From contig NZ_JAKLOY010000005.1 of assembly GCF_023652955.1 (NCBI RefSeq), positions 1 through 64,000 of the forward strand: a stretch of DNA of 64,000 bases. The letters are read 5' to 3'. Below are positions 19,915 through 40,303 of this stretch, in pieces. Source of the DNA: Geomonas sp. Red32. GTDB taxonomy: Bacteria > Desulfobacterota > Desulfuromonadia > Geobacterales > Geobacteraceae. The notes under the pieces are model-generated. The model saw only the letters and a list, made by a program, of their open reading frames with translations, ran no database searches and was not told where the DNA came from. Numbering within the stretch: the stretch's first letter is position 1; each line of letters begins with the position of its first letter. A program made the translations under genes and the position numbers.

Positions 19915-20454
19915 TTAGTTTCTGAACGGGAGTCCCAGGAGCTTAAGAAGCGCCTTGCCTTCCGCGTCGGTCTTTGCAGTGGTCACGATGGTGATGTTGA
20001 GACCCTTGATCTTGTCCACCTTGTCGTAATCGATCTCAGGGAAGATGAGGTGCTCTTTGATGCCCAGGGAGTAGTTCCCTTTGCCGTCAAAGCCCTTGCC
20101 GGAGATCCCTTTGAAGTCGCGTACGCGCGGCAGCGACACGGAGATCAGGCGGTCAAGGAACTCGTACATCTTCTCGCGGCGCAGCGTCACGGCGCAGCCG
20201 ATCGGCATCCCCTGGCGGAGCTTGAAGCCCGCGATGGACTTCTTGGCCTTGGTGATGACCGGTTTCTGGCCCGCGATGGCGGCCAGCTCTTCCACGGCCG
20301 AATCGAGGATCTTCACGTTCTGGATCGCCTCGCCAAGGCCCATGTTCAGGACGATCTTGGTGATCTTGGGGACTTCCATCACGTTCTTGTAGTTCTGGTC
20401 CTTGATAAGCTGCGGGACCATTTCCGTATTGTAAAGCTCAGCTAGCCGTGCCAT
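19915..20454 (-). CDS. rplE: 50S ribosomal protein L5
   Basis: 179 residues with [10 protein letters not shown] and the central [18 protein letters not shown] region; 5S rRNA binding and contact with tRNA in the P site. It follows rplX after 15 bases. Confidence 0.98.
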   Translation of the reverse strand: MARLAELYNTEMVPQLIKDQNYKNVMEVPKITKIVLNMGLGEAIQNVKILDSAVEELAAIAGQKPVITKAKKSIAGFKLRQGMPIGCAVTLRREKMYEFLDRLISVSLPRVRDFKGISGKGFDGKGNYSLGIKEHLIFPEIDYDKVDKIKGLNITIVTTAKTDAEGKALLKLLGLPFRN

Positions 20455-20469
20455 TCAAATCCTCCAAAA

Positions 20470-20796
20470 CTATTTATCAAAGGACTCGCCGCATTTGACA
20501 CAGCAGCGCGCCTTCTTGCCGTCTTCCAGGACGGTTACCTTGGTCCGCACGGGCTTGCCGCACTTCTCGCACAGGAGCATCACGTTGGAGATGTGGACCG
20601 GAGCCTCTTTCTCCACAATGCCCCCCTGCTCGGAACCGCGAGCCTTGGTGTGGCGCTTGATCATATTGATCCCTTCGACGATAACGCCGTCCTTCTTGGG
20701 AACAATGGAAACCACCTTGCCGCTCTTGGACTTATCCTTGCCCGAGATCACCACGACGGTATCGTTCTTCTTGACATGTAACTTTTTGCCCAGCAT
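20470..20796 (-). CDS. rplX: 50S ribosomal protein L24
   Basis: 108 residues. A KOW motif ([17 protein letters not shown]) is at the N-terminus. The C-terminal part carries CEKC and CCVKC pairs, probably a zinc ribbon, which E. coli L24 lacks but many L24 proteins have. L24 starts 50S assembly. It lies between rplN and rplE. Confidence 0.97.
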   Translation of the reverse strand: MLGKKLHVKKNDTVVVISGKDKSKSGKVVSIVPKKDGVIVEGINMIKRHTKARGSEQGGIVEKEAPVHISNVMLLCEKCGKPVRTKVTVLEDGKKARCCVKCGESFDK

Positions 20797-20816
20797 CGTT
20801 ATTCTCCAGGATCTTG

Positions 20817-21185
20817 TTAGAGTACCTCGGGGGCGAGGGAGATGATCTTCATGAACTTCTTAGCGCGAAGTTCCCTGGCCACCGGTCCGAAGATACGGGT
20901 ACCGACCGGCTCGCCGGCGTTGTTGATCACGACGCCCGAGTTGGTGTCGAAGCGGATGTAGGAACCGTCGGGACGGCCCACGGCCTTGGCGGTGCGGACC
21001 ACCACGGCTTTCACCACGTCGCCCTTCTTCACCTTGGCGTTCGGGATGGCCTCCTTGACCGAGGCGACGATGATGTCGCCAATCCCGGCATAGCGTCTCT
21101 TGGAGCCGCCGAGCACCTTGATGCAAAAGAGCTTCTTGGCGCCGGAGTTATCGGCCACATCCAGTATTGTCTGCATCTGAATCAT
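20817..21185 (-). CDS. rplN: 50S ribosomal protein L14
   Basis: 122 residues: [19 protein letters not shown] and the C-terminal [23 protein letters not shown], both diagnostic of L14. It forms part of the factor-binding side and a bridge with 16S rRNA. It follows rpsQ after 27 bases. Confidence 0.98.
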   Translation of the reverse strand: MIQMQTILDVADNSGAKKLFCIKVLGGSKRRYAGIGDIIVASVKEAIPNAKVKKGDVVKAVVVRTAKAVGRPDGSYIRFDTNSGVVINNAGEPVGTRIFGPVARELRAKKFMKIISLAPEVL

Positions 21186-21212
21186 TGTAAACTCCCAGCG
21201 AGCAGGACCTTG

Positions 21213-21470
21213 TTAGGCCTTGGACTCGATAATCTGTCTGATCTTCCAGCGCTTGTCCTTGGACATCGGGCGGGTCTCGACGATGAGCACCTTGTCGCCG
21301 ATCTTGGCGGCGTTGACTTCGTCGTGCGCCTTGTACTTGGCCGAACGCTTGATGTATTTATTGTAGACGGGGTGCTTGACCAGACGGTCCACCTTGACGA
21401 CGGCGGTCTTCTCCATCTTGTCGCTCACCACGATCCCGATCTGGGTTTTCCTGCTGCCTCTTTCGCTCAT
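21213..21470 (-). CDS. rpsQ: 30S ribosomal protein S17
   Basis: 85 residues with [20 protein letters not shown] and [20 protein letters not shown], the standard S17 core. It lies eight bases after rpmC. Confidence 0.97.
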   Translation of the reverse strand: MSERGSRKTQIGIVVSDKMEKTAVVKVDRLVKHPVYNKYIKRSAKYKAHDEVNAAKIGDKVLIVETRPMSKDKRWKIRQIIESKA

Positions 21471-21478
21471 GGTATCTC

Positions 21479-21667
21479 TTACCCTCTTTTTTCGCGGAGT
21501 ACGGTGTTCACCCTGGCGATGTCCTTCTTGAGAAGGGAAACTTTGGAAGTATTCTCCAGACGCCCGGTGTGGAGCTGAAACCTCACGGCGAAAAGCTCCT
21601 TGGTGAGTTCAGCGCTCTTGGCTTCGAGTTCGGCAGCCGTCGCGTTTTTCAGTTCACTAGCCTTCAT
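21479..21667 (-). CDS. rpmC: 50S ribosomal protein L29
   Basis: 62 residues, all helical: [20 protein letters not shown] with [17 protein letters not shown]. It lies at the peptide-exit site where trigger factor and SRP dock. Its ATG overlaps the rplP stop region by 11 bases. Confidence 0.96.
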   Translation of the reverse strand: MKASELKNATAAELEAKSAELTKELFAVRFQLHTGRLENTSKVSLLKKDIARVNTVLREKRG

Positions 21668-22079
21668 TGTTTTCCATCCTTGAAATGAATTTCGTGGCCA
21701 CGGGGAGCTTGTGGGCCGCCAGGCGGAATGCCTCGCGGGCTACTTCCTCGGTCACCCCTTCCATCTCGTACAGGACGCGGCCGGGCTTGATCACGCAGAC
21801 CCAGCTGTCCGGCGAGCCTTTGCCTTTACCCATACGGGTCTCGGCGGGCTTGGCGGTCAGCGGCTTGTCCGGGAAGATGCGGATCCAGATCTTGCCGCCC
21901 CTTTTGATGTAGCGGGTCATGGCGATACGGCCCGCTTCGATCTGGCGGGAATCCAGCCAGCCGCACTCGGTAGCCTGCAGACCGAACTCGCCGAAGGCGA
22001 GCGACACGCCGCGCTGCGGGGTCCCGGTCATGCGACCTTTCATCTGCTTTCTATGCTTAACTTTCTTAGGCATTAACAT
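21657..22079 (-). CDS. rplP: 50S ribosomal protein L16
   Basis: 140 residues beginning [16 protein letters not shown], the usual L16 start, so the first of two possible ATG codons is kept. Conserved [20 protein letters not shown] and [18 protein letters not shown] are present. The 3' end overlaps rpmC by 11 bases. Confidence 0.97.
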   Translation of the reverse strand: MLMPKKVKHRKQMKGRMTGTPQRGVSLAFGEFGLQATECGWLDSRQIEAGRIAMTRYIKRGGKIWIRIFPDKPLTAKPAETRMGKGKGSPDSWVCVIKPGRVLYEMEGVTEEVAREAFRLAAHKLPVATKFISRMENNEG

Positions 22080-22094
22080 CGCAAAAGACTCCTA

Positions 22095-22730
22095 TTATTT
22101 TTTAGCGGCGAGCACTTCGCCCTTGAAGAGGAGCACTTTGACGCCGATGATGCCGTAGGTGGTCTTCGCCTCGGCAAAACCGTAATCGATGTCGGCGCGC
22201 AGCGTGTGCAGCGGCACCCTCCCCTCGCGGTACCATTCGGTCCTGGACATCTCGGCCCCGCCCAGGCGGCCCGAGCAGGTGATCCGGATACCCTTGGCGC
22301 CGAACTTCAGGGTGCTGGTAACGCTCTTCTTCATGGCGCGGCGGAAGGCGATACGGCGCTCGAGCTGCATGGCGACGTTCTCAGCCACCAGCTGGGCGTC
22401 CAGCTCCGGCTTGCGGACTTCCTGTATGTTAAGGTAGACCTCTTTGTCGGTGAGCTTGGCCAGCTCCTTTTTCAAGGTCTCGACTTCGGAGCCCTTCTTG
22501 CCGATGATGAGGCCGGGACGGGCGGTGAAGATGTTGATCTTCGCCTTGCCGGCGGCGCGCTCGATCTCGATCTTGGAGACCCCGGAATGATACAGCCTTT
22601 TCTTAAGGAAGGCGCGCAGCTTGATGTCCTCGTGAAGCAGCGCTGCATAGTCCTTTTCAGCGTACCAGCGGGAATCCCAGCTCTTGATGACGCCAAGCCT
22701 GAAACCTATAGGATTAACTTTCTGACCCAA
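22095..22730 (-). CDS. rpsC: 30S ribosomal protein S3
   Basis: 211 residues: [20 protein letters not shown], a KH domain containing [14 protein letters not shown], and the C-terminal [19 protein letters not shown]3 forms the mRNA entry pore. It lies between rplV and rplP. Confidence 0.98.
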   Translation of the reverse strand: MGQKVNPIGFRLGVIKSWDSRWYAEKDYAALLHEDIKLRAFLKKRLYHSGVSKIEIERAAGKAKINIFTARPGLIIGKKGSEVETLKKELAKLTDKEVYLNIQEVRKPELDAQLVAENVAMQLERRIAFRRAMKKSVTSTLKFGAKGIRITCSGRLGGAEMSRTEWYREGRVPLHTLRADIDYGFAEAKTTYGIIGVKVLLFKGEVLAAKK

Positions 22731-22753
22731 AACTCCACCTCCGAGCGGTTAGC

Positions 22754-23089
22754 TTATTTCTTTTCCGCCAGAACCACAGTGATGTGGCTCGTCGGTTTTC
22801 TGATCTTGCTGGCGCGACCCATGGCGCGCGGAACGAAGCGCTTGAGCACGGCGCCGCCATCGACGAATATGGTCTTCACGTAGAGCTTGTCCACGTCGGA
22901 GACCCCCTTCTGCTCGGCATTGGCAACGGCCGAGGAGAGGAGCTTCGAGATCAGCTTCGCCGACGGTTGCGGCGAGAAGCGCAGGGTGTTGAGCGCAGTC
23001 TGAATGCCCTGGCCCCTGACGAGGTCGACCACAAGACGGGTCTTCCGCGGGGAGAGGCGGACAGAGGATAATTTAGCCGATGCTTCCAT
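22754..23089 (-). CDS. rplV: 50S ribosomal protein L22
   Basis: 111 residues: [20 protein letters not shown] and the tip-loop/C-terminal RFVPRAMGRASKIRKPTSHI, which lines the nascent-peptide tunnel. It follows rpsS after 21 bases. Confidence 0.98.
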   Translation of the reverse strand: MEASAKLSSVRLSPRKTRLVVDLVRGQGIQTALNTLRFSPQPSAKLISKLLSSAVANAEQKGVSDVDKLYVKTIFVDGGAVLKRFVPRAMGRASKIRKPTSHITVVLAEKK

Positions 23090-23110
23090 TACATGACTCC
23101 TTTAAGAACC

Positions 23111-23392
23111 TTACTTCTTCTTCAGCTTGCTCTTCTTGTCAGCAGCGTGACCGTAGAAGGTTCTGGTAGGTGAGAACTCGCCCAGTTTGTGGCCGACCAT
23201 GTTCTCGGTGACGAACACAGGGATGAACTTCTTGCCGTTGTGCACCGCAAAGGTGAGCCCGATGAAGTCCGGGGTAATGGTCGATCTGCGCGACCAGGTC
23301 TTGATGACCTTCTTGGCTCCGGCCAGTTCAACCTGGACCTTCTTCTCGAGGTGTTCGTCGACGAAAGGCCCTTTCTTAATAGATCTTGCCAT
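23111..23392 (-). CDS. rpsS: 30S ribosomal protein S19
   Basis: 93 residues: [19 protein letters not shown] and [23 protein letters not shown] in conserved S19 positions. It follows rplB after 25 bases. Confidence 0.98.
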   Translation of the reverse strand: MARSIKKGPFVDEHLEKKVQVELAGAKKVIKTWSRRSTITPDFIGLTFAVHNGKKFIPVFVTENMVGHKLGEFSPTRTFYGHAADKKSKLKKK

Positions 23393-23417
23393 CTTAAAAA
23401 TCCTCTATCCGGATGAA

Positions 23418-24242
23418 TTATTTGGAACGACGCTTCACAATGAAAGCGGTCGACCGTTTATTGGTGCGGGTCTTGTAGCCCTTGGTGGGGATACCCCACG
23501 GGGTTACCGGATGACGACCGCCCGAAGTACGGCCTTCGCCACCGCCGTGCGGGTGGTCGACCGGGTTCATAGCGACGCCGCGGACGTGCGGACGGATGCC
23601 AAGCCAGCGGGAACGGCCGGCCTTGCCGATGGAGACGTTCTCGTGATCCACGTTGCCCACCTGGCCGATGGTGGCCTTGCAGTCCATGAGGATCATGCGG
23701 ACCTCGGAAGAGGGGAGCTTGACGGTTGCGTACTTCCCTTCCTTGGACATAAGCTGGGCGAAGGTGCCGGCCGAACGGGTCAACTGGGCGCCCTTCCCTA
23801 CCTTCATCTCGATGTTGTGGATGATGGTACCAAGCGGAATGTAGCGGATCGGCAGGGCGTTGCCCGGCTTGATGTCGGCCTGGTTGGAGGAAAGGATGGT
23901 ATCCCCCACCTTGAGGCCGACCGGGGCCAGGATGTAACGCTTTTCGCCGTCGGCGTAGGTCAAGAGGGCGATGCGGGCCGAACGGTTCGGGTCGTACTCG
24001 ATGGAAACGACCTTGGCCGGAATATCGACCTTGTCCCTTTTGAAGTCGATGATGCGGTACTTCTGCTTGTGCCCGCCGCCGACGTTGCGGCTGGTGACGC
24101 GGCCGTTGGAGTTACGGCCGCCGGACTTGCGCAGGGCTTCGCAGAGGGACTTCTCGGGTTTGCAGGCGGTGATCTCGTCGAAAGCGGAGCAGGTCTGGGC
24201 CCTTCTCCCCGGAGAAGTCGGTTTGTAGGTTTTAATAGCCAT
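23418..24242 (-). CDS. rplB: 50S ribosomal protein L2
   Basis: 274 residues: [17 protein letters not shown] at the N-terminus, and the peptidyl-transferase signature [20 protein letters not shown] with the conserved histidine. L2 is needed for subunit association and peptide-bond formation. It lies 18 bases after rplW. Confidence 0.98.
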   Translation of the reverse strand: MAIKTYKPTSPGRRAQTCSAFDEITACKPEKSLCEALRKSGGRNSNGRVTSRNVGGGHKQKYRIIDFKRDKVDIPAKVVSIEYDPNRSARIALLTYADGEKRYILAPVGLKVGDTILSSNQADIKPGNALPIRYIPLGTIIHNIEMKVGKGAQLTRSAGTFAQLMSKEGKYATVKLPSSEVRMILMDCKATIGQVGNVDHENVSIGKAGRSRWLGIRPHVRGVAMNPVDHPHGGGEGRTSGGRHPVTPWGIPTKGYKTRTNKRSTAFIVKRRSK

Positions 24243-24260
24243 TATTCAAATCCCCCAGCT

Positions 24261-24560
24261 CTAAGCTTCGAAGAAATCGACGTCGCAGCCCTCGGCGAGG
24301 GTTACGTACGCCTTCTTCCAGTTGGAGCGCTTGCCGATGCCGCGCACGGTGCGCTTGGTCTTGCCGGCCACGTTCACGGTGTTGACAGCGGTCACGGTGA
24401 CCGGCTTGTCCTTGGAGCCGAACAGCTGCTCGACTGCAGCCTTGATCTCGATCTTGTTGGCCGCGCCGTTCACCACGAAGGCGATGACGTTCTTGGCGTC
24501 CTTCTCAACCGTGGTCTTCTCGGTGATGAGAGGCTTCTTGATGACGTCATAGATATTCAT
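24261..24560 (-). CDS. rplW: 50S ribosomal protein L23
   Basis: 99 residues: [20 protein letters not shown], with the extended loop region [20 protein letters not shown]. It sits at the tunnel exit and binds trigger factor and SRP. Its ATG overlaps the rplD stop by four bases, indicating coupled translation. Confidence 0.97.
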   Translation of the reverse strand: MNIYDVIKKPLITEKTTVEKDAKNVIAFVVNGAANKIEIKAAVEQLFGSKDKPVTVTAVNTVNVAGKTKRTVRGIGKRSNWKKAYVTLAEGCDVDFFEA

Positions 24561-25180
24561 GACTGTAACACTCCTTCAACCTTGCGAACGGCAGCCTCAG
24601 TGAAGACGACGCTCTGGTATTTCATAATGTCGAAGATATTGAGACCTTCCGGGCCGAGCACCTTGACGTTCTTGACATTGCGAGCGGAAAGTTCAAGCGT
24701 AAGATTCGCAGTATCGGTGATCACGAGAGTTTTGTCAAGGTTAAAGGCATTCAAGACATCAACAAAGGCTTTAGTCTTGATGGAGGGAAGCTCAAAGCTG
24801 TTCAGAACAGTTATAGCTTCTTTCTTATAGAGCATGGAGAGTGCGCTTCTGAGAGCGGCTTTCCTTGCTTTCTTGTTCATAGACAGATTGTAGGTCTTCG
24901 GCTGCGGGCCGAATGCCACACCGCCGCCCGGGTACTGCGGGGCGCGCTTGCAGCCCTGGCGGGCGTTGCCGGTGCCTTTCTGCTTGAACGGTTTCTTGCC
25001 GGAGCCGGAGACTGCGGAGCGGTTCTTGACCGCCACGGTGCCCTGACGGCGGTTGGCGAGCTGAATCTTGACGGCTTCGTGGATCAGGTACTCGCGAACG
25101 TCGTCGTTGAAGACGGCGTCGTCGAGCTCGATCTCGCCGACCTTGGTGTTTTTAATATCGAATACGTCTAACTTGGCCAT
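24557..25180 (-). CDS. rplD: 50S ribosomal protein L4
   Basis: 207 residues with the tunnel loop ([20 protein letters not shown]) characteristic of L4. In E. coli L4 represses the S10 operon at its leader. The middle (24600-24900) is less GC-rich than its neighbours, but the gene is intact and the family match is clear. Confidence 0.97.
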   Translation of the reverse strand: MAKLDVFDIKNTKVGEIELDDAVFNDDVREYLIHEAVKIQLANRRQGTVAVKNRSAVSGSGKKPFKQKGTGNARQGCKRAPQYPGGGVAFGPQPKTYNLSMNKKARKAALRSALSMLYKKEAITVLNSFELPSIKTKAFVDVLNAFNLDKTLVITDTANLTLELSARNVKNVKVLGPEGLNIFDIMKYQSVVFTEAAVRKVEGVLQS

Positions 25181-25195
25181 GTCTATCTCCCCCCG

Positions 25196-25831
25196 TTACC
25201 GTTTGGTCTTGACGCTATCTTTGATAACGACAAGCCCGTTGGAAGAGCCGGGGATCGCTCCACCGAGCAGAATCAGGTTATCAGCGGCGTCCACGCGAAC
25301 TACTTTCAGTCTCTGGACGGTCACCTTCTCGTTACCCATCTGACCCGGCATCTTCTTGTTCTTGAAGACCCTGGACGGGGTAGCGGAGCAGCCGATGGAG
25401 CCCGGAGCGCGGTGGAAGCGGGAACCGTGGGAAGCACGGCCACCTTTGAAGCCCCAGCGCTTGATGACGCCCTGGAAGCCCTTACCGATGGAGGTACCGG
25501 TCACGTCGACCAGGTCGCCGGCTTCGAAAACCGAAGCCTCGATCACGTCGCCCACGTTGTAGGCTTCGGTGGAGTCCATCCGCAGTTCGCGGTAGTGGGT
25601 GAACACACCGGCACCGGCACTCTTGCAGTGGCCGACCTGCGCGGCGTTGGCGCGGGAGGCTTCCTTCGGGCCGAAGCCGACCTGGATGGCGACGTAACCG
25701 TCTTTCTCCACGGTCTTCTTCTGGAGGACCACGCAGGGCCCTGCCTCGACGACGGTGACCGGGATACGGCGACCGTCTTCGGCGAAAATCTGGGTCATGC
25801 CCAGCTTCTTTCCAATCAATCCCTTATTCAT
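25196..25831 (-). CDS. rplC: 50S ribosomal protein L3
   Basis: 211 residues: [20 protein letters not shown] and the central [24 protein letters not shown] two codons upstream (25837) is open, but the AAGGA site nine bases before the ATG at 25831 favours the ATG. It follows rpsJ after 17 bases. Confidence 0.97.
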   Translation of the reverse strand: MNKGLIGKKLGMTQIFAEDGRRIPVTVVEAGPCVVLQKKTVEKDGYVAIQVGFGPKEASRANAAQVGHCKSAGAGVFTHYRELRMDSTEAYNVGDVIEASVFEAGDLVDVTGTSIGKGFQGVIKRWGFKGGRASHGSRFHRAPGSIGCSATPSRVFKNKKMPGQMGNEKVTVQRLKVVRVDAADNLILLGGAIPGSSNGLVVIKDSVKTKR

Positions 25832-25848
25832 GGTCAACTATCCTTGTC

Positions 25849-26157
25849 TTAAAGCTTGATCTCGACGTCCACACCTGCGGAGAGGTCGAGTTTCATCAGA
25901 GCGTCAACGGTCTGCTGGGTCGGTTCGAGGATATCGATCAGACGCTTGTGGGTCCGGATCTCGAACTGCTCGCGAGACTTCTTGTCGACGTGGGGTCCAC
26001 GCAGCACGCAGTACTTGTTGATGACGGTCGGCAGCGGAATCGGGCCAGCCACGCGGGCACCGGTTCTTTTTGCAGTGTCGACGATCTCGCCAACGGAAGT
26101 ATCGAGCAGCTTGTGGTCGTACGCTTTCAAGCGAATTCTAATTTTCTGACTAGGCAT
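25849..26157 (-). CDS. rpsJ: 30S ribosomal protein S10
   Basis: 102 residues starting [19 protein letters not shown]. The frame is open to 26211 but the upstream part is leader; the ATG at 26157 is preceded by GAGGAAGAA and matches the family N-terminus. S10 (NusE) also acts in antitermination with NusB. It is the first gene of the S10 cluster, after tuf and a leader hairpin. Confidence 0.97.
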   Translation of the reverse strand: MPSQKIRIRLKAYDHKLLDTSVGEIVDTAKRTGARVAGPIPLPTVINKYCVLRGPHVDKKSREQFEIRTHKRLIDILEPTQQTVDALMKLDLSAGVDVEIKL

Positions 26158-26186
26158 TTCTTCCTCGTGATGAAACAAGTTTGGCA

Positions 26187-26264
26187 GTTTACAGTCGACA
26201 GTTCCCGGCAAGGTCGCAAGCGCAATCCCACCGGGAACTGTAGTACTGAAAACCGTATGTAAAC
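26187..26264 (-). promoter_or_regulatory. leader hairpin between tuf and rpsJ
   Basis: Perfect 11-base arms ACAGTTCCCGG (26198-26208) and CCGGGAACTGT (26231-26241) enclose a 22-base loop. A second outer pair, GTTTAC (26187-26192) with GTAAAC (26259-26264), surrounds it. There is no T-run, so it is not an intrinsic terminator. It could be the S10-operon leader structure or an RNA-processing site between tuf and the S10 genes. Confidence 0.55.
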
Positions 26265-26271
26265 TACTTGG

Positions 26272-27462
<1,191 letters not shown>

Positions 27463-27507
27463 TTCGTAATCCTCCTAGTAAGGGAATTGAAAAGTATCTT
27501 TAAGCGC

Positions 27508-29586
27508 TTAGCCTTTAACCTTGGCGACGATCTCTTCCTGAACCGACTTCGGAACCGGCTCGTAGTGGTCGAAGGTCATCGAGTAGGTAGCGCGGCCCTG
27601 GGTGGCAGAGCGGAGGTCGGTGGAGTAACCGAACATCTGTGCCAGCGGGACCATCGAGGTGACTACCTGAGCACCGGCACGCCCTTCCATACCCATGATG
27701 CGGCCACGGCGGGAGTTCAGGTCGCCGATGACGTCGCCCATGTACTCTTCCGGAACCACGACCTCGACCGACATGATCGGCTCGAGGATCTGCGGGCCGG
27801 CTTTCTGGCAGCCCTCTTTGAAGCCCATGGAGCCGGCGATCTTGAACGCCATTTCCGAGGAGTCGACCTCGTGGTAGGAACCGTCGACCAAAGTGACCTT
27901 GACGTCGACCACCGGGAAACCGGCCAGCGAACCGTTGTCGAGCGCTTCCTTGATCCCTTTGTCGACCGCCGGGATGTATTCGCGGGGAACGACACCACCC
28001 TTGATAGCGTCGACGAATTCGTAGCCTTTGCCGGCCTCCTGCGGCTCGATCTCGAGCCAGACATGACCGAACTGACCGCGGCCGCCGGACTGACGGACGA
28101 ACTTCCCTTCCGACTTGACCTTCTTGGTGATGGTCTCGCGGTAGGCAACCTGCGGCTTGCCAACGTTGGCGTCGACTTTGAACTCGCGGAACAGACGGTC
28201 CACGATGATCTCGAGGTGCAGCTCGCCCATGCCGGAGATGATGGTCTGGCCGGTTTCCTCGTCAGTCTTCACGCGGAAGGACGGGTCCTCGGAGGCCAGT
28301 TTGCCAAGCGAGATGCCCAGTTTTTCCTGGTCAGCCTTGGTCTTCGGCTCGATGGCGATGGAGATGACCGGCTCGGGGAACTCGATGGACTCGAGAATGA
28401 CGGCGTGGTCTTCGTCGCAGAGGGTGTCGCCGGTAGTGGTGTACTTAAGACCCACCGCGGCAGCGATGTCACCTGCGAATACTTCTTTTATCTCTTCACG
28501 CTTGTTGGCGTGCATCTTAAGGATACGGCCGATCCTCTCGCGCTTCCCTTTGGTCGAGTTGTAGACGTAGGAACCGGAGTTCATGACGCCCGAGTAGACC
28601 CTGAAGAAGCAGAGCTGGCCGACGAACGGGTCGGTCATGATCTTGAAGCCCAGCGCGGAGAACGGCTCGGTGTCCGAGGCGTGACGCTCGATGGGAGCTT
28701 CGGTGTTGGCGTCGATACCCTGGATGGCCGGGATATCGGTCGGGGCCGGCATGTAGTCGAGTACTGCGTCGAGCAGCTGCTGAACACCTTTGTTCTTGAA
28801 GGCGGAACCGCAGATGACCGGGCAGATCTTGATATCGAGGGTGCACTGGCGGATGGCAGCCTTGAGCTCAGCGTTGGTGATTTCCTCGCCGCCGAGGTAT
28901 TTCTCCATCAGGCCGTCGTCGTGGCTGGACACTTCTTCGATGAGTGCCTCACGGTACTCCTGAGCCTGATCGACCAGGTCGGCCGGGATCTCGACTTCGT
29001 CGAACACGGCACCCATGGTCTCGTCATTGAAGACGATGGCTTTCATCTCGATCAGGTCGACGATCCCCTTGTAGTGCTCCTCGGCGCCGATCGGGATCTG
29101 GAGGGGAACCGGGTTCGCCTTGAGACGGTCCTTGATCATGGCAACGCCGCGGAAGAAGTCGGCGCCCACGCGGTCCATCTTGTTAACGAAGGCGATGCGG
29201 GGAACGCGGTACTTATCAGCCTGACGCCAGACGGTTTCCGACTGGGGCTCGACGCCGCCGACCGAGCAGAAGACCGCTACCGCGCCGTCCAGCACGCGCA
29301 GCGAACGCTCGACCTCGATGGTGAAGTCCACGTGACCCGGGGTGTCGATGATGTTGATACGGTGGTCCTTCCACATGCAGGTGGTAGCGGCGGAGGTGAT
29401 GGTGATGCCACGCTCCTGTTCCTGCTCCATCCAGTCCATAGTGGCGGCGCCATCGTGCACCTCACCGATTTTATGGGAAACACCGGTATAGTACAGAATA
29501 CGCTCGGTGGTGGTGGTCTTCCCTGCGTCTATGTGAGCCATGATCCCGATGTTTCGGGTCATTTCAAGCGAAACCTGACGTGCCAC
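27508..29586 (-). CDS. fusA: elongation factor G
   Basis: 692-residue translocase GTPase. G1 AHIDAGKT at 17-24, [21 protein letters not shown] and NKMD motifs are intact; domains II-V follow at full length. It lies between rpsG (39 bases) and tuf (45 bases), the classic str operon arrangement. Confidence 0.98.
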   Translation of the reverse strand: MARQVSLEMTRNIGIMAHIDAGKTTTTERILYYTGVSHKIGEVHDGAATMDWMEQEQERGITITSAATTCMWKDHRINIIDTPGHVDFTIEVERSLRVLDGAVAVFCSVGGVEPQSETVWRQADKYRVPRIAFVNKMDRVGADFFRGVAMIKDRLKANPVPLQIPIGAEEHYKGIVDLIEMKAIVFNDETMGAVFDEVEIPADLVDQAQEYREALIEEVSSHDDGLMEKYLGGEEITNAELKAAIRQCTLDIKICPVICGSAFKNKGVQQLLDAVLDYMPAPTDIPAIQGIDANTEAPIERHASDTEPFSALGFKIMTDPFVGQLCFFRVYSGVMNSGSYVYNSTKGKRERIGRILKMHANKREEIKEVFAGDIAAAVGLKYTTTGDTLCDEDHAVILESIEFPEPVISIAIEPKTKADQEKLGISLGKLASEDPSFRVKTDEETGQTIISGMGELHLEIIVDRLFREFKVDANVGKPQVAYRETITKKVKSEGKFVRQSGGRGQFGHVWLEIEPQEAGKGYEFVDAIKGGVVPREYIPAVDKGIKEALDNGSLAGFPVVDVKVTLVDGSYHEVDSSEMAFKIAGSMGFKEGCQKAGPQILEPIMSVEVVVPEEYMGDVIGDLNSRRGRIMGMEGRAGAQVVTSMVPLAQMFGYSTDLRSATQGRATYSMTFDHYEPVPKSVQEEIVAKVKG

Positions 29587-29625
29587 TTACAATTCCTCCA
29601 GAGTGTTGTGCGACTTGGTACGGTA

Positions 29626-30096
29626 CTACCAGCGGTAGTGAGCGAAGGCCCTGTTGGCCTCGGCCATCTTGTGGGTATCCTCACGCTTCTTCACCGCGGA
29701 ACCGCGGTTGTTGTAGGCGTCGAGGATCTCACCGGCCAGCTTGTCGGTGACAGTCTTCTCGCTACGAGCGTTGGAGTACTTCACCAGCCAGCGCATGGCC
29801 AGCGACACGCGGCGCTCCGGACGCACCTCGACGGGGACCTGGTAGGTCGAACCGCCAACCCTTCTCGACTTAACCTCGAGCATGGGCTTGATGTTGTCCA
29901 GGCACTTCTTGAGAACCTTGACCGGCTCGTCATTGGCGCGCGAAGCGGCGAGCTCGAGTGCACCGTAAAGGGCGCGCTCGGCGGTGCTCTTCTTACCGTC
30001 CAGCATGATTATGTTGATGAGTTTGGCAACAACCCGATCGGCGTACTTCGGATCCGGGAGGATCACCCTCTTGGCAACTTCTCTTCTTCTAGGCAT
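29626..30096 (-). CDS. rpsG: 30S ribosomal protein S7
   Basis: 156 residues: [20 protein letters not shown] and the C-terminal [14 protein letters not shown]. It starts 30S head assembly; in E. coli it represses the str operon. It follows rpsL after 26 bases. Confidence 0.98.
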   Translation of the reverse strand: MPRRREVAKRVILPDPKYADRVVAKLINIIMLDGKKSTAERALYGALELAASRANDEPVKVLKKCLDNIKPMLEVKSRRVGGSTYQVPVEVRPERRVSLAMRWLVKYSNARSEKTVTDKLAGEILDAYNNRGSAVKKREDTHKMAEANRAFAHYRW

Positions 30097-30122
30097 TGAA
30101 AAGACCTCTCGCTGTTAATCGG

Positions 30123-30494
30123 TTACTTCGGACGCTTGGCGCCGTATTTGGAACGACTCTTCATCCTACCCTTCACGCCGACGGAGTCGAGCGTGCCGCG
30201 GACGATGTGGTAACGGACACCCGGAAGGTCCTTGACCCTGCCGCCCCTGATCAGGACCACAGAGTGCTCCTGGAGGTTGTGCCCGACGCCCGGGATGTAG
30301 GAAGTCACCTCGACGCCGTTGGTCAGGCGCACACGGGCAACCTTACGGAGAGCGGAGTTCGGTTTCTTCGGGGTGGTGGTGTAAACCCTCGTGCAGACAC
30401 CCCTCTTCTGGGGGCAGCTACGAAGTGCCGGAGCCGTCGACTTCTCTGCCTTAGACTCGCGACCGATACGGATAAGCTGATTGATAGTTGGCAT
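30123..30494 (-). CDS. rpsL: 30S ribosomal protein S12
   Basis: 123 residues: [19 protein letters not shown] with [19 protein letters not shown], the decoding-centre segment in which streptomycin-resistance changes occur. The lysine there (KKPNS) is wild type. It is the first gene of the str cluster, behind its own promoter. Confidence 0.98.
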   Translation of the reverse strand: MPTINQLIRIGRESKAEKSTAPALRSCPQKRGVCTRVYTTTPKKPNSALRKVARVRLTNGVEVTSYIPGVGHNLQEHSVVLIRGGRVKDLPGVRYHIVRGTLDSVGVKGRMKSRSKYGAKRPK

Positions 30495-30551
30495 TTCAGA
30501 CCCTCTTACGCTATGCAGTCCACCTCAGGGGCTTCCCCTGCGGAAGCGACG

Positions 30552-30580
30552 AAAATAGCAACATAGCATGTGCTTGTCAA
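30552..30580 (-). promoter_or_regulatory. probable promoter of rpsL-rpsG-fusA-tuf
   Basis: On the minus strand TTGACA (30575-30580) and TATTTT (30552-30557) are 17 bases apart, with an AT-rich tract GAAAATATTTTCAAATAAAA just upstream that could be an UP element. It lies in the 132-base rpoC-rpsL gap, so the str genes can be transcribed independently of rpoBC. Confidence 0.7.
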
Positions 30581-30626
30581 GTTTTATTTGAAAATATTTT
30601 CACGCACACCACCACCTAGGGGCGAT

Positions 30627-34778
<4,152 letters not shown>

Positions 34779-34867
34779 AGTAGAATCCTCCTTGGTGTTA
34801 GGAGTTAAAGTTTGGCGCATCCGACCGACCGGGCAGGTCGGACCGATCAGTCGGATCCGATCACTCG

Positions 34868-38983
<4,116 letters not shown>

Positions 38984-39077
38984 ATCTTCTCCTTTGGTGA
39001 ACGCCTTGGAAGACCTTCACCCCCTTGAATTTCCTGCTGTTTCACTGCTGCTGCCAGGTGGGTGAAGCGGCCTCAAA

Positions 39078-39119
39078 CTAAAAACAGAACAGCCAAGGCC
39101 GCAAATTGCGACCTTGGCT
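39078..39119 (-). terminator. rplL-rpoB attenuator-like hairpin
   Basis: Arms of 14 bases with one G-T pair (AGCCAAGG on one side, CCTTGGCT on the other; 39091-39119) are followed on the minus strand by GTTCTGTTTTTAG. It lies between rplL and rpoB, where E. coli has a partial terminator that lowers rpoBC expression relative to L7/L12. I infer the same role. Confidence 0.75.
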
Positions 39120-39144
39120 TGGATAAAGATCGGCGTCTTTATGC

Positions 39145-39528
39145 TTACTTGACTTCCACTTCTGCGCCGGCTTCTTTGAGCTGCTTCTCGGCGTCAGCAG
39201 CCTCATCCTTGGAGATGCCGGTTTTGACCGGCTGCGGAGCGCCGTCGACCAGGTCCTTGGCTTCTTTCAGGCCCAGGGAGGTCAGAGCGCGGACAACCTT
39301 GATGACAGCGATCTTGTTGGCGCCAGCGCTTTTGAGGATGACGTCGAACTCGGTCTTCTCTTCGGCAGCTTCAGCCGGGCCAGCAGCCGGGCCAGCAGCG
39401 GCAGCGACGGCAACCGGAGCAGCGGCGGAAACGCCGAATTTCTCTTCCAGCTCCTTCACGAAGCCGGCGAGTTCGAGGACGGTCATGTTCTCAATAAAGG
39501 AGACTACTTCTTCTTTGGTGATAGCCAT
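39145..39528 (-). CDS. rplL: 50S ribosomal protein L7/L12
   Basis: 127 residues. N-terminal dimerisation helices, an Ala/Pro-rich hinge ([17 protein letters not shown]) and the C-terminal factor-binding domain ([20 protein letters not shown]) are all present. It is the multi-copy stalk protein recruiting GTPase factors. It follows rplJ after 52 bases. Confidence 0.98.
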   Translation of the reverse strand: MAITKEEVVSFIENMTVLELAGFVKELEEKFGVSAAAPVAVAAAAGPAAGPAEAAEEKTEFDVILKSAGANKIAVIKVVRALTSLGLKEAKDLVDGAPQPVKTGISKDEAADAEKQLKEAGAEVEVK

Positions 39529-39580
39529 TAGCTTATTCCTCCAGGAATTATTTTAGATGGTTAGTGTCGGTTGACTAGTC

Positions 39581-40102
39581 TTAGGCAGCTTTTTTCGCAC
39601 GAATGCCATCGAGCACGCGGACGAAGCCACCCGGAACGGCAGCCAGGACGCGGACGAAGTTGCTGGTCGGGGCCTGCATAGAGCCCAGCATGCGGGCCAG
39701 CAGGACCTCGCGGCTCGGCAGGTCGGCCAGTGCCTGTACGTCGCTCGGGTTGATGGTCTTCCCGGTAAGAACGCCGGCCTTCAAGGTGAAGGGCGTGGTG
39801 GCGTCTTTCGAGAACTTCGAGAGCACTTTTGCTGCTGCGACGGGATCGTCGTAGCTGAGCGCGATCGCAGTCGGGCCGGCGAGGAAGGGGGTGATCCCCT
39901 CTTTGTCGGTGCCTTTGGAAGCGATCTCGAGCAGGGTGTTCTTGAAGACCTTGAACTCGACGTTGGCCTTGCGCAACTCGACGCGGAGAGCTTCGGCCTG
40001 GGTCACGGTCATGCCGCGGAAATCGGCGGCGAAGATGGCCTGGGCACGCTGAAGCTTCTCGTGCATTTCGGCAACAAGTTCTTTTTTGGTTTCCTTATTC
40101 AA
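39581..40102 (-). CDS. rplJ: 50S ribosomal protein L10
   Basis: 173 residues. L10 anchors L7/L12 dimers at the stalk base and, with them, represses its own mRNA. The start is TTG at 40102 ([20 protein letters not shown]) after AAAGGAGGA, typical for a gene under translational control. The C-terminal helix ([19 protein letters not shown]) binds L12. Confidence 0.96.
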   Translation of the reverse strand: MNKETKKELVAEMHEKLQRAQAIFAADFRGMTVTQAEALRVELRKANVEFKVFKNTLLEIASKGTDKEGITPFLAGPTAIALSYDDPVAAAKVLSKFSKDATTPFTLKAGVLTGKTINPSDVQALADLPSREVLLARMLGSMQAPTSNFVRVLAAVPGGFVRVLDGIRAKKAA

Positions 40103-40180
40103 GCGCTTTCCTCCTTTCTTTTAATGCGGGTCGAAACCCTGCCAAAGTCAGGAAGTTGCGGATAAATCCGTCAACATCTT

Positions 40181-40254
40181 TGAGTCTCGGTTGGCCGCCT
40201 TGCGGCATTTAAGCACGCCCCTTTGCTTCCGGATTGTGCACCTACTGTCTTTGA
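40181..40254 (-). promoter_or_regulatory. L10 leader RNA
   Basis: The minus strand reads GACAGTAGGTGCA, then a GC stem, CTTAAATGCCGC, and CAACCGAGACTC, the order of conserved pieces in the ribosomal-protein L10 leader (rplJ 5' UTR). L10-L12 complex is expected to bind here and block rplJ-rplL translation. It lies 79 bases upstream of the rplJ start within a 281-base gap. Confidence 0.8.
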
Positions 40255-40303
40255 CTTTGGGCTTTAAACTCTATTCGAATCTCTAGACGCGCTAAACGGA
40301 GGC

